From an uncultured Lachnospiraceae bacterium (GTDB lineage Bacteria > Bacillota > Clostridia > Lachnospirales > Lachnospiraceae): a stretch of 44,615 nt of DNA. The stretch is from the NCBI GenBank assembly GCA_934385475.1, contig CAKRPS010000020.1, positions 1 to 44,615 of the forward strand, read 5' to 3'. A program made the position numbers and the translations under genes. Every line of letters starts with the position of its first letter. Positions within the stretch are counted from its first letter, which is position 1. Under the pieces are notes generated by a model. It ran no database searches and was not told where the DNA came from. It worked only from the letters and a program-made list of their open reading frames with translations. This document shows, in pieces, positions 34,973 through 43,157 of the stretch.

Positions 34973-35959
34973 ATGAAACTATATCTTGCACCCATGGAGG
35001 GGATCACCACATTTGTATACCGGAATGCTTTGCAGCACTATTATGGAGGCATTGATAAGTATTTCACTCCATTTCTCTGTAATAAGAAGCTGGACTATAA
35101 AGACAAGAACGATGTTGCCCCAGAAAACAACGATAAGTTGTATATTGTGCCACAGGTTCTGACTAACCAGGCAGATACTTTTCTCTCGATTGCCGGCCAG
35201 CTTGCGGATCGCGGCTACCGGGAAGTAAATCTGAATCTCGGCTGTCCTTCCGGCACCGTGACTGCCAAGAAGCGTGGTGCCGGGTTCCTTGCAGTGCCTG
35301 ACCTTTTGGACGCCTTTCTGGAGGAAATCTTTGACAAGTGTCCCCTTTCTATCTCGATCAAGACACGTATCGGCGTAGAGTCTCTGGAGGAATGGGAAGC
35401 ACTTTGCCGGATTTACGCGAAATATCCTCTGAAAGAGCTGATCATCCATACAAGACTTCAAAAGGAATATTACAGCGGTGTCACCCACCCGCAAGCCTTT
35501 GTTCAGGCGGCCGATACCCTTCCGGTTCCTCTGTGCTATAACGGCGATCTCTTTTCCACTGAGACATTTTCCCGACTGGAACAGGAATTGTCTTCGGCAG
35601 GAGTCACCCCTTCTGCGGTTATGCTTGGCAGAGGGATCATCACTGATCCCGCGCTGGCGCAAAAGCTTGTCTCCGCCGATCTTTCCAGTACTGCCAAATC
35701 CGCTGACACTACAAAGGATTCTGTGGCACACACTGGCTCGATACAGACCTTCCGCGCCTTTCACGATGAGATTCTGGCAGGTTATATAGAACTCATGTCC
35801 GGCGAGCAGCCGGTTCTCTACCGCATGAAGGAACTGTGGGCTTATATGGCACATACTCCTTTGCTAAACGGCAGGGTGGAGCCGACGAAACTCATCAAAA
35901 AAGTCCGCAAGACAAACCGTCTTGCGGACTATCGAAGTGTCATCTCTGAAATACTCTGA
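34973..35959 (+). CDS. tRNA-dihydrouridine synthase
   Basis: A 328-residue FMN-dependent enzyme that reduces uridine to dihydrouridine in the tRNA D-loop. The N-terminus LYLAPMEGITTFVYRNALQH is typical. The catalytic Cys is in NLGCPSGTVTAKKRGAG (about 93-109). KTRIG (about 133-137) and the phosphate-binding MLGRGIITDP (about 217-226) follow. It is near full length for clostridial Dus proteins. The ATG at 34973 has TTGAGGAAC upstream; the longer frame from 34946 has no site. Its 3' coding region contains the terminator of the convergent sulfhydrylase gene. Confidence 0.92.
   Translation: MKLYLAPMEGITTFVYRNALQHYYGGIDKYFTPFLCNKKLDYKDKNDVAPENNDKLYIVPQVLTNQADTFLSIAGQLADRGYREVNLNLGCPSGTVTAKKRGAGFLAVPDLLDAFLEEIFDKCPLSISIKTRIGVESLEEWEALCRIYAKYPLKELIIHTRLQKEYYSGVTHPQAFVQAADTLPVPLCYNGDLFSTETFSRLEQELSSAGVTPSAVMLGRGIITDPALAQKLVSADLSSTAKSADTTKDSVAHTGSIQTFRAFHDEILAGYIELMSGEQPVLYRMKELWAYMAHTPLLNGRVEPTKLIKKVRKTNRLADYRSVISEIL
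35902..35930 (-). terminator. Terminator of the sulfhydrylase gene, located inside the dihydrouridine synthase coding region
   Basis: AGTCCGCAAGAC pairs perfectly with GTCTTGCGGACT around a 5-nt loop, followed by TTTTTTG on the minus strand. On the plus strand the same bases encode part of the last 20 residues of the Dus protein. Confidence 0.85.
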
Positions 35960-35973
35960 CCTGTTCTTATTTC

Positions 35974-37257
35974 TTATTTCACTGCGGCAAATCCTCTCTC
36001 CAGATCTGCAATGATATCATCGATATGCTCTGTACCGATGGAGAGACGGATCGTGCTCTGCTTGATTCCCTGATCTTCCAGTTCCTCAGCCGTAAGCTGG
36101 GAATGTGTCGTTGTAGCCGGATGAATCACCAGACTCTTGACATCTGCCACATTGGCAAGCAGGGAGAAAAGTTTCAAATTGTCGATAAACTTGTGAGCCT
36201 CTTCCTGACCGCCCTTGATATCGAAAGTAAAGATACTTGCACCGCCATTCGGGAAATACTTCTCATACAGCGCGTGATCCGGATGATCCGGCAGGGAAGG
36301 ATGGTTCACATGTGCTACCTGCGGATGCTTTGACAGGTACTCTACTACCTTCTTGGTGTTCTCTGCGTGTCTGTCCAGACGGAGAGACAAAGTCTCAACA
36401 CCCTGTAACAGCAGGAATGCATTGAACGGAGAAATCGTTGCTCCGGTGTCACGAAGAAGGATTGCACGGATATAGGTTACAAATGCTGCCGGTCCTACTG
36501 CATCTACAAAGGACACACCATGGTAGCTCGGATTCGGGTCTGCGATCGGTGCGTACTTGCCGCTTGCTTTCCAGTCAAACTTACCGGAATCTACGATAAT
36601 GCCACCCAGAGTTGTTCCGTGTCCACCGATAAACTTGGTAGCGGAGTGAACTACGATATCTGCGCCGTGCTCAATCGGGCGGATCAGATAAGGTGTTCCA
36701 AATGTATTGTCAATTACTAACGGAAGTCCATGCTTGTGTGCGATTGCCGCGATCGCATCGATATCCGGAATATCACTGTTCGGATTGCCCAGCGTCTCCA
36801 GATAAACAGCCTTCGTGTTATCCTGAATTGCGCCTTCCAGTTCTTCCAGATTGTGTGCATCTACAAAGGTTGTTGTAATGCCGTATCTCGGAAGGGTATG
36901 TGCCAACAGGTTGTAGCTGCCGCCGTAGATTGTCTTCTGTGCAACAATGTGCTCACCTGCTCCGGCAAGTGCCTGGATCGTATAATCGATAGCTGCTGCT
37001 CCGGATGCAAGTGCCAGTGCTGCCACGCCGCCTTCCAGCGCTGCAATTCTCTTCTCCAGTACATCCTGTGTGGAGTTGGTCAGACGTCCGTAAATATTTC
37101 CTGCATCTGCCAGACCGAATCTTGCTGCCGCATGTGCGGAGTTCTTAAATACATAAGAGGTTGTCTGGTAAATCGGTACTGCTCTGGAATCGGTAACCGG
37201 ATCCGGCTCTTCCTGTCCTACGTGTAACTGTAATGTCTCAAATCTGTAATCGCTCAT
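35974..37257 (-). CDS. metY: O-acetylhomoserine (or O-acetylserine) sulfhydrylase
   Basis: A 427-residue PLP enzyme of the Cys/Met metabolism family that makes homocysteine (or cysteine) from the O-acetyl amino acid and sulfide. The start MSDYRFETLQLHVGQEEPDP is classical for this subgroup. The PLP-Lys lies in SATKFIGGHGTTLGG (about 207-221). YGRLTNSTQDVLEKRIAALE and VIDNTFGTPYL are also conserved. The ATG ending at 37257 follows GGAGGATATTACA. It is transcribed from a strong promoter about 275 bp upstream, through a leader with a Cys-Cys peptide gene and competing hairpins, suggesting control by cysteine supply. Confidence 0.93.
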   Translation of the reverse strand: MSDYRFETLQLHVGQEEPDPVTDSRAVPIYQTTSYVFKNSAHAAARFGLADAGNIYGRLTNSTQDVLEKRIAALEGGVAALALASGAAAIDYTIQALAGAGEHIVAQKTIYGGSYNLLAHTLPRYGITTTFVDAHNLEELEGAIQDNTKAVYLETLGNPNSDIPDIDAIAAIAHKHGLPLVIDNTFGTPYLIRPIEHGADIVVHSATKFIGGHGTTLGGIIVDSGKFDWKASGKYAPIADPNPSYHGVSFVDAVGPAAFVTYIRAILLRDTGATISPFNAFLLLQGVETLSLRLDRHAENTKKVVEYLSKHPQVAHVNHPSLPDHPDHALYEKYFPNGGASIFTFDIKGGQEEAHKFIDNLKLFSLLANVADVKSLVIHPATTTHSQLTAEELEDQGIKQSTIRLSIGTEHIDDIIADLERGFAAVK

Positions 37258-37322
37258 TGTAATATCCTCCATCATCTCTGTGTTGTTTTATTCTGGTTGT
37301 CTGTTATTTTCCTTTATTTCTG

Positions 37323-37339
37323 CGGCTGCCTGTCAGCCG
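37323..37339 (-). promoter_or_regulatory. CGGCTG/CAGCCG hairpin in the sulfhydrylase leader
   Basis: A 6-bp GC stem with 5-nt loop about 65 nt before the start codon. No U-tract follows, so it is not a simple terminator; it may affect translation or mRNA stability. Confidence 0.5.
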
Positions 37340-37383
37340 TTTGTTTTCTCCCGAACAAATGACCAGAACCATGATCTGCGGAT

Positions 37384-37473
37384 CTATCGTCTGATCATCT
37401 CCCCTGCCCGGGAGCCGGACATTCGATTACAACACATGACATTTTGCCAAAAGGATGTTAAATGATATCCCAT
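37384..37473 (-). CDS. 29-residue leader peptide with a Cys-Cys pair upstream of the sulfhydrylase gene
   Basis: A short gene in the long 5' leader. The ATG ending at 37473 has GAGGAG 8 nt upstream, a strong site. The product starts MGYHLTSFWQNVMCCNRMSG and ends before a TAG at 37384. Tandem Cys codons (14 and 15, 37429-37434) lie about 15 nt before a CTCCC/GGGAG hairpin (37399-37414). A downstream CGGGAG (minus strand of 37348-37353) can pair with the same arm instead. This layout is what a cysteine-dependent attenuator or translational switch would need. Sequence signals support translation; the regulatory role is inferred. Confidence 0.6.
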   Translation of the reverse strand: MGYHLTSFWQNVMCCNRMSGSRAGEMIRR

Positions 37474-37532
37474 GATCGTTCTCCTCTGTCTTTGCCGCTC
37501 GGTAAAAGCGGTGTTGTTTTGTTTATGGTTGA

Positions 37533-37561
37533 ACTATATCATGGTATTCCTAGTATGTCAA
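37533..37561 (-). promoter_or_regulatory. Strong sigma-A promoter of the leader/sulfhydrylase unit
   Basis: Minus-strand TTGACA (37556-37561), 17-bp spacer, TATAGT (37533-37538). The spacer holds ACTAGGAATACC, which might be an Rrf2/CymR-like operator; that part is weak. Confidence 0.8.
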
Positions 37562-37606
37562 TAGGGTTTATATGTATTTGTTTTAAATTTTTTTCACGGT
37601 TCTCTA

Positions 37607-38374
37607 TCAAACTTGCAGAAACCGCTCCATCTCTTCCTTCATCCCGGCAAACTGTCTCCGGGTTACTGGATTGTCTGTCCGGTAGTCCAGCAGCTTCCAG
37701 ATAAAGTCCTGTTCCCTGACAATCCGGAAGCTTTCCGGGAATACAAGTTCAAATACAAGGGAGCAATGTCCTGCCACATGATCTACCGAGGTTTTCTTCA
37801 GAGAGCGCAGCACCGCGTGGTGCTCATAGAAGCTCTTTAATACTTCCTCCGATATCTCATCGTTCCGCAATTTTTCTGTAGTGGTATTGTAGATCTCCTC
37901 CAGTGGGAAATCCACATTGACCTTGAGAATATCGATCTTATCCGCGTCCCGCAGGATATTGGCAAACTTCCGTGTCCGCTCGTCCAGGTCTTCCGGCAGG
38001 CGGTACGCGCTGTGCCAGCGGACCGCCGTCTCGATCAGCGTATCCTCGTCGGCTTCCTGCACGTAATCTCTGATATGGCCTTCGTGAAACAGAATGTCTG
38101 CTCCCAGAGCGGCATGATCCACAGACTGCGCATCCACAAACGTGTGAAATCTCCGAAGCTGTTCAAAACGCCCGACGTCGTGCAGCATCCCCAGCAGCCA
38201 GGCAAGCTTCTGCTCATATTCTGACATTTTCTCTGCCGCCGCGATCCTCTCACACAGGTCTGCCACGCGGTAGGTGTGCTCTACCTTGAGTCGTACCTTG
38301 TCATCCATCAGATCATAATGATCTGTATACTCATGAAATACTCTTTTAACCTTTTCTTTCTCTATGGAAATCAT
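37607..38374 (-). CDS. HD-domain phosphohydrolase
   Basis: A 255-residue soluble HD-superfamily protein. The metal ligands are visible: an early His in VEHTYRVADL (about 32-41), His-Asp in MLHDVGRFEQ (about 63-72), further His in HAALGADILFHEGH (about 87-100), and Asp in ILRDADKIDILKV (about 142-154). Such proteins hydrolyse phosphate esters, often of nucleotides; the substrate here is unknown. The ATG ending at 38374 has GGGGGAAAAG immediately upstream. It lies 36 bp after the AEC transporter gene, in a likely two-gene operon. Confidence 0.85.
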   Translation of the reverse strand: MISIEKEKVKRVFHEYTDHYDLMDDKVRLKVEHTYRVADLCERIAAAEKMSEYEQKLAWLLGMLHDVGRFEQLRRFHTFVDAQSVDHAALGADILFHEGHIRDYVQEADEDTLIETAVRWHSAYRLPEDLDERTRKFANILRDADKIDILKVNVDFPLEEIYNTTTEKLRNDEISEEVLKSFYEHHAVLRSLKKTSVDHVAGHCSLVFELVFPESFRIVREQDFIWKLLDYRTDNPVTRRQFAGMKEEMERFLQV

Positions 38375-38410
38375 CTTTTCCCCCAAAAGACAAATACTCT
38401 GTCCGTCCGC

Positions 38411-39355
38411 CTAGTGCAAAAATCCCGCCAGCACCGCATATACCGCGATCGAAACCAGACAGTACAGCGAATTGGTCGTCGCCGCATACCGGCTTCCATC
38501 CTCCGCCTTGATAAAAGACTGCATGCTGAAGGTTGCCGGAGCAGACATATAAGACAATATCGCAACCTCCATCACCGTGTCGGTTCCGACAAAATTTCTC
38601 GCTGCCAAAATCACGCCAAATGCCATAACTGCCTGCAAAACAGCCCGAAGCAGAATCGTCCGGATACACGGAGCGATCAGTTTCATATCCGGTGCAAGGT
38701 CATAACCAACCACAAGCAGGATGATCGAAGAAAGCGGTGCCGTGATCATCGACTCCGTTTTCAGATATACATTACCGGCTCCCGATGCGATCAGCAGCTT
38801 TAACAGCCCGCTGCATCCGGCCAGAATTCCCAGCACGGCAGCGATAAACGCCGGATTATGCAGCGCATCCCGGACAAGCAGCTTCGCCCGCTCGCCACCG
38901 GTGATCTGAGTCTTTCCATTTTCTACCTGCTCCAGCAATCCCATATATACACTGAAGCCGAACAGAAGTCCCGCAATGTCCAGCAGCGCGATCTGTGAAA
39001 GATTTTCCTGTCCGCACAGATTGGCAAACAGCGGGTACGCCATCATCCCGCCTTCGTAGACGCTGACCATAAATGGCAGATACTTTTTGTAAGGCTCCGG
39101 CATCAGCGGGCGCATCAGGAATCCGAGCCCGAAAGAAACCACCAGCATCACAAACATAATGGCGATCAGTACAAGCGTCCTGCCGGTGTATTCCACCGTT
39201 CCGAGGGCATGAAAAATCGCCACCGGAAGCACAATCTTTGTCACCAGAAATTTAATGTTGTCAATTCCCTCCCGACTAATAAGGTGCAGCTTTCTGCACA
39301 GAATACCCAGCAGGATCATCGCCAGCACCGGGAAAACCACTTCCAAAACCTGCAT
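38411..39355 (-). CDS. AEC (auxin efflux carrier) family transporter
   Basis: A 314-residue, roughly 10-helix permease of the AEC/BASS-like group, which moves small organic acids such as malate in bacteria. The N-terminus MQVLEVVFPVLAMILLGILC, the loop ISREGIDNIKFLVTKIVLPV, and LDIAGLLFGFSVYMGLLE fit the family. Two repeats of five helices are evident. GGTGAGAG lies before the ATG. It is followed by the HD phosphohydrolase gene and preceded by a predicted promoter. The substrate is unknown. Confidence 0.87.
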   Translation of the reverse strand: MQVLEVVFPVLAMILLGILCRKLHLISREGIDNIKFLVTKIVLPVAIFHALGTVEYTGRTLVLIAIMFVMLVVSFGLGFLMRPLMPEPYKKYLPFMVSVYEGGMMAYPLFANLCGQENLSQIALLDIAGLLFGFSVYMGLLEQVENGKTQITGGERAKLLVRDALHNPAFIAAVLGILAGCSGLLKLLIASGAGNVYLKTESMITAPLSSIILLVVGYDLAPDMKLIAPCIRTILLRAVLQAVMAFGVILAARNFVGTDTVMEVAILSYMSAPATFSMQSFIKAEDGSRYAATTNSLYCLVSIAVYAVLAGFLH

Positions 39356-39482
39356 TGTCTCTCACCTGTCCTTATCGTATTTTACAGATCATCTGTCTTA
39401 AATACATTGTATCCCTCATAATAATAGCTGTGATCAATCCCTTTCATATAGAGTTCACGGCTATCTTCTGAATCTCAAATTT

Positions 39483-39511
39483 GTTATATCATAAACCTTA
39501 TCCGATTACAA
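39483..39511 (-). promoter_or_regulatory. Predicted promoter of the AEC/HD operon
   Basis: Minus-strand TTGTAA (39506-39511), 17-bp spacer, TATAAC (39483-39488). The leader to 39355 contains a short frame MKGIDHSYYYEGYNVFKTDD with no ribosome site, possibly a gene remnant. Confidence 0.6.
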
Positions 39512-39518
39512 ACGCTTC

Positions 39519-41006
39519 CTACTCCTCCTCTGCCGGCAGCACCATCCGCACTATCGCACCTTGCCCGGCACCATCACTCTCCTCCCGGTTGCCGTATTCC
39601 AGCCTGCCGCCCAGAGCTGTCACAAACTGCTTTACAATGCTAAGGCCAAGTCCCTGGTGGCTCCTGTCATGCCGGCTTTCATCTCCGCTGTAGAATCTCT
39701 GGTCTGCGTAGAGCAGATCCCTCGCCGAGAATCCAGCCCCATAATCGCATACGGACGCGCTCCAGTATTTCCGGTTCATGTTCTCTCCCTTCCCAGGCAT
39801 CTCGCTGCCTTCCTGTCCGCTTTCCGGCATAGCCTGCACTTCTTCACATCGGCGCTCTTCCAGTTCTATCACAATCCCCTTCTCTGGATCTGTATATTCC
39901 ACGGCGTTGGCAAGCAGATTGCCCCATGCACGCAGAAGCATTTCCCGGTTACATACAAGACTTCCCGTAAGTTTCCCTATCGCAAAGCAGACCGGACACT
40001 TCCCTGCGTTGGTCAGTTCCTCGGCCTTCCCGCACAGTTCCTTTTGGAACTCTTCGGCCGAGATACATTCCCTGACCTCCTGCTGCCCTGCTCCATTTAA
40101 AATCTGCCTGAAATCGTCCAGATACCGGCTGATCTGCTGCACATTCCGTAATATATGCTCCGCACACTCCTTCTCCTCCCCAGAGGGAAACTCTTCAGTC
40201 AGAAGCTCCGCATTTCCGCGGATAACTGTGAGCGGCGTTTTGATATCATGGGCGATCGCGGCCATCTCTTCCCGTTTCCGGCTTTCCATACGCCACTGTT
40301 CTTCCAAGGAACTGCGGAGTGCCTGTTTCATCTTGTCCAGTGAAACCATGACTTCGTCAATCTCCTGAATATCTGACCGTTCGGTTTCAAATTCCAGATC
40401 ACTTGCCGCGATCTGCCCGGTCGCTTCCTTTAATCTGCGCAGTCTTTTCTGCAAAACACGGGAAAACCGTCTCGAAATCCAGAAGCCGTTCGCCCCCAAA
40501 AGGAGCACAAATATTCCGACCGCAGGCACGGTCAGAAAGCGTTCCGCATCGGGTATTCTTTCATTCAGCTTTTCCCCCCGAAAACGCATGGTGACCGGAT
40601 ACCTGACAATGCACACAGAGCCATCGTTGCGCCCCAGAGCACGATAATACTGCCCATTTCCAGTGCCGGTATCGCCGCTCCGGTATGCCGTCCAGATTTC
40701 TGTGGCTTCTTCTAGAGAATATGTTCCATACTTCATCTCCCCTTCTTTTGTAAAAACACCGTAAACGCAGCCCGGCGGGATCATCTCCTCCGTGATCGTT
40801 AAAGCCGTCCGGTATTCTTCTTCATGGTAGGCAAGCCACAACTCCGCATAGTTTGCAGGCAGCAAAAAACCTGACCATAGACTGGCAGTAAAGGCTGCCC
40901 CGATCAGAAATACGATCAGCACCACATTCATGCAAAAAAGGACTGTATACCTGGTAAACAGCCCCGCAAGTGTTGTCTTGTGTCCTTTTTTCTTCTTTAT
41001 TTCCAT
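39519..41006 (-). CDS. Sensor histidine kinase of the LanFEG-RK operon
   Basis: A 495-residue membrane sensor kinase. Helix 1 (about 16-45), an extracytoplasmic sensor loop of about 125 residues, helix 2 (about 165-185), a HAMP-like linker, an H-box AIAHDIKTPLTVIRGNAELL (about 254-273), N-box NLLANAVEYTD, and ATPase G-boxes DYGAGFSARDLL and HQGLGLSIVK are all present. It is related to NisK/SpaK/CprK-type kinases that sense antimicrobial peptides. An unusual insertion rich in Glu/Gly/Met (about 395-420) separates N and G boxes. The ATG at 41006 overlaps the response regulator stop by 10 bp, so translation is coupled. Confidence 0.9.
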   Translation of the reverse strand: MEIKKKKGHKTTLAGLFTRYTVLFCMNVVLIVFLIGAAFTASLWSGFLLPANYAELWLAYHEEEYRTALTITEEMIPPGCVYGVFTKEGEMKYGTYSLEEATEIWTAYRSGDTGTGNGQYYRALGRNDGSVCIVRYPVTMRFRGEKLNERIPDAERFLTVPAVGIFVLLLGANGFWISRRFSRVLQKRLRRLKEATGQIAASDLEFETERSDIQEIDEVMVSLDKMKQALRSSLEEQWRMESRKREEMAAIAHDIKTPLTVIRGNAELLTEEFPSGEEKECAEHILRNVQQISRYLDDFRQILNGAGQQEVRECISAEEFQKELCGKAEELTNAGKCPVCFAIGKLTGSLVCNREMLLRAWGNLLANAVEYTDPEKGIVIELEERRCEEVQAMPESGQEGSEMPGKGENMNRKYWSASVCDYGAGFSARDLLYADQRFYSGDESRHDRSHQGLGLSIVKQFVTALGGRLEYGNREESDGAGQGAIVRMVLPAEEE

Positions 41007-41656
41007 CGATATCCAATCCCCCACACCGTCTCTATCGGTGTCTCTCCATATTTTTGCAGCTTGGCCCGGATATTCTTGACATGCTCCGTGATCGCCGAGC
41101 TGTCAGCCTCTCCATCGTAGCCAAACACATGCTCATAAATCTGTTCCTTCGAAAAGACACAGTCCCGGTTGAGCGCAAGATATTCGCAGATCGCATACTC
41201 ACTTTTGGTAAGACTGATCTCCTGCTCCTTATAAAACAACTGCTTTGCCTGCAGGGAAAAGGCAAGATCTCCCATACGCATCACATGTCTCTTCTCTCTG
41301 TTTTCCCGCCGCAGATGTGCCGCCACTCTCGCGCGGAGCTCGCCGATTCCAAAGGGCTTCACAATGTAGTCATCCCCGCCAATCCCAAGACCGTACATCA
41401 AATCCTTCTCTTCCGTCTTTGCCGTGACAAACAGGATCGGACAATCCACAAGCTCCCGGATTCTCCGACACAGCGTAAATCCGTCCATCCCCGGCATCAT
41501 GACATCCAGAAGGATCAGCTGGTAGCGCTCCAGAGACTCTGTCTGCAGGGTATTCGGATCTTCCACCGTATCCACCTCATAGCCTTCTCTCTCCAGCGCT
41601 CTTTTCATCAGCATCAGGATTTCCCTGTCATCGTCCACCGCCAAAATTCTAATCAT
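40997..41656 (-). CDS. OmpR-family response regulator of the LanFEG-RK operon
   Basis: A 219-residue regulator. The receiver domain (about 1-115) has the acidic pocket in AVDDDREI, the phospho-acceptor Asp in LILLDVMMPGMDGF, and Lys in YIVKPFGIGEL. The C-terminal winged helix (about 125-219) ends VETVWGIGYRWK, the standard OmpR ending. It is expected to activate the promoter of its own operon through the direct repeats at 43919-43936. The ATG at 41656 overlaps the LanG-type gene stop by 8 bp and has GAAGGGA upstream. Confidence 0.92.
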   Translation of the reverse strand: MIRILAVDDDREILMLMKRALEREGYEVDTVEDPNTLQTESLERYQLILLDVMMPGMDGFTLCRRIRELVDCPILFVTAKTEEKDLMYGLGIGGDDYIVKPFGIGELRARVAAHLRRENREKRHVMRMGDLAFSLQAKQLFYKEQEISLTKSEYAICEYLALNRDCVFSKEQIYEHVFGYDGEADSSAITEHVKNIRAKLQKYGETPIETVWGIGYRWK

Positions 41657-42395
41657 GACATTCCCTTCCCTCATAATTACGAAACCATAGGATAATTATG
41701 GCACAGATCAAAAGTCCGAGCAACAGACACACTCTCGCCTGCCCCGCCACCCCCGGTACCGCCTGTGGTCCTTCCATGGCTCCCAGCAGATATAGCGTGG
41801 TTCCACGGTTGCTCCACGTACAGGGAAACCATTGCCATCTCCCATCGCCAAGCCCCGTCAGGAACAACGCAGACAACAGGAATTGCACAATCGAAATTCC
41901 CATGGATATCACCTTGGAAAACTTCAGATTCAGAAATAAATGCTCCAGATACAGTGGGATTCCGGCACACCACAATACCACCCCCGCCATCAGATACTGT
42001 CTGACTGACATCATTTTTTCCTGAAGCACCTCTTGTCCAATTCCGAAAAGTAAAAATGCTCCCACTACTGCTGCCATTGCAAGTCCTTCCAGTGCCAGCC
42101 ATTTTGCTACGAAGATCCAGCATTTTCCGGGGTTTACTCCCAAAAGCGTCTGAAAATGTCCTCTTTCCTCCAGTTCCACATTCTGTGCACATACTATACT
42201 GACTATGATGGGCAAAAACATCCCGATCACCTGCGCATAGGCAAGGATTCTGTCCTGCTCGCTCCATTTGGATGCATGGAAATATAATAATGCCACCAGA
42301 GACACGATAACCGGGCACAGCACATGGATCAAATAAATTCTGGAATGTCTCATTTTCCACAATTCTGCCCTAAGCAGACAAATCACACCTTTCAC
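41649..42395 (-). CDS. Lantibiotic-immunity ABC permease, MutG/LanG-like
   Basis: A 248-residue membrane protein with six helices in the arrangement of LanG/MutG immunity permeases: an N-terminal RAELWKMRHSRIYLIH followed by helices and an ELEERGHFQTLLG loop. It forms a membrane pair with the LanE-like protein to remove antimicrobial peptides from the membrane. The start is a GTG that overlaps the LanE-like stop (GTGA), with AGGCAGGTG upstream. It overlaps the response regulator gene by 8 bp. Confidence 0.82.
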   Translation of the reverse strand: MKGVICLLRAELWKMRHSRIYLIHVLCPVIVSLVALLYFHASKWSEQDRILAYAQVIGMFLPIIVSIVCAQNVELEERGHFQTLLGVNPGKCWIFVAKWLALEGLAMAAVVGAFLLFGIGQEVLQEKMMSVRQYLMAGVVLWCAGIPLYLEHLFLNLKFSKVISMGISIVQFLLSALFLTGLGDGRWQWFPCTWSNRGTTLYLLGAMEGPQAVPGVAGQARVCLLLGLLICAIIILWFRNYEGRECHD

Positions 42396-43156
42396 TGCCG
42401 AAACACCTGCCTTTCAAATGTCTTTCTGCTCATCCACCACAAAAATGCAAACCACACCAGACTCGAAAGAATTCCCATGAAAACCGAACTGCTCTGCATC
42501 AGTGCCGGTGCAAAGGTCACATTTCCGTCCACCGCCGGCAGACCATTCGGCAGCATCCGCAGGATGACACACATCAGTCTCGGCGTAATTCCCGCCGGGA
42601 TCACCCAGAAAAAGCTCCGCAGAGACAGAAAAATAGAGAAGACCGAGTAAAGGATCATATGCACAAGGAACATGGCAAAAACACCCATTTTCTGTGACAT
42701 CCAAAGACACAGAGGAATCTGCCAGAGCGAAGTCAGCCAGATCACGACGGCTGCCGCAAGCTGCATCCCCACAGTCGGCGGGCAGATAAAGGTATATCCC
42801 AGTCCCCATTTTAAAAGAGCTCCCACCACGATGGTTCCCAAAACCATGATCAGCATGGAAAAGCCACTCGCAACCATTGCCACCTGAACCTTGGCATCCC
42901 AGATCCTGCCCTGTCTTACCGGAAGAGAATAGATGGTCCGGTTATTCTGCCTGCGGTCCTTACCTCCTATCATGGCACAGAAAATAGCGATCGTGCCCGG
43001 ATACAGGAACATGTACCACCAGTTATAGCTGTCCAGTGCAAAATACTCTGCGGTAAGCACCGCTGCTGCCAGAATTGTTGCACACGCCATGCCAATTCCT
43101 ACCGGTTTCAAAAAAGTATGCCGATATTTTAACGCTTCCGCTCTGAAAAAGTTCAT
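42392..43156 (-). CDS. Lantibiotic-immunity ABC permease, MutE/LanE-like
   Basis: A 254-residue six-helix permease. The start MNFFRAEALKYRHTFLKPVG is typical of LanE/EpiE-type subunits, which begin with a short amphipathic stretch before helix 1. GGKDRRQNNRTIYSLPV is the cytoplasmic loop that probably meets the ATPase. The ATG ending at 43156 follows GGGAGG and lies one base after the ATPase stop codon. A longer frame to 43186 would overlap the ATPase gene. Confidence 0.82.
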   Translation of the reverse strand: MNFFRAEALKYRHTFLKPVGIGMACATILAAAVLTAEYFALDSYNWWYMFLYPGTIAIFCAMIGGKDRRQNNRTIYSLPVRQGRIWDAKVQVAMVASGFSMLIMVLGTIVVGALLKWGLGYTFICPPTVGMQLAAAVVIWLTSLWQIPLCLWMSQKMGVFAMFLVHMILYSVFSIFLSLRSFFWVIPAGITPRLMCVILRMLPNGLPAVDGNVTFAPALMQSSSVFMGILSSLVWFAFLWWMSRKTFERQVFRQ

Positions 43157-43157
43157 C

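Noticed and set aside
34795..35010. Short minus-strand frames in the R2 elements (also 44034-44306) with a shared peptide sequence
   Set aside because: The similarity of the peptides is caused by the shared DNA repeat; there are no ribosome sites and the frames run antisense to real genes.
37258..37530. SAM riboswitch or T-box upstream of the sulfhydrylase gene
   Set aside because: No T-box AGGGTGG-type sequence and no S-box core were found; the leader peptide explains the region better.
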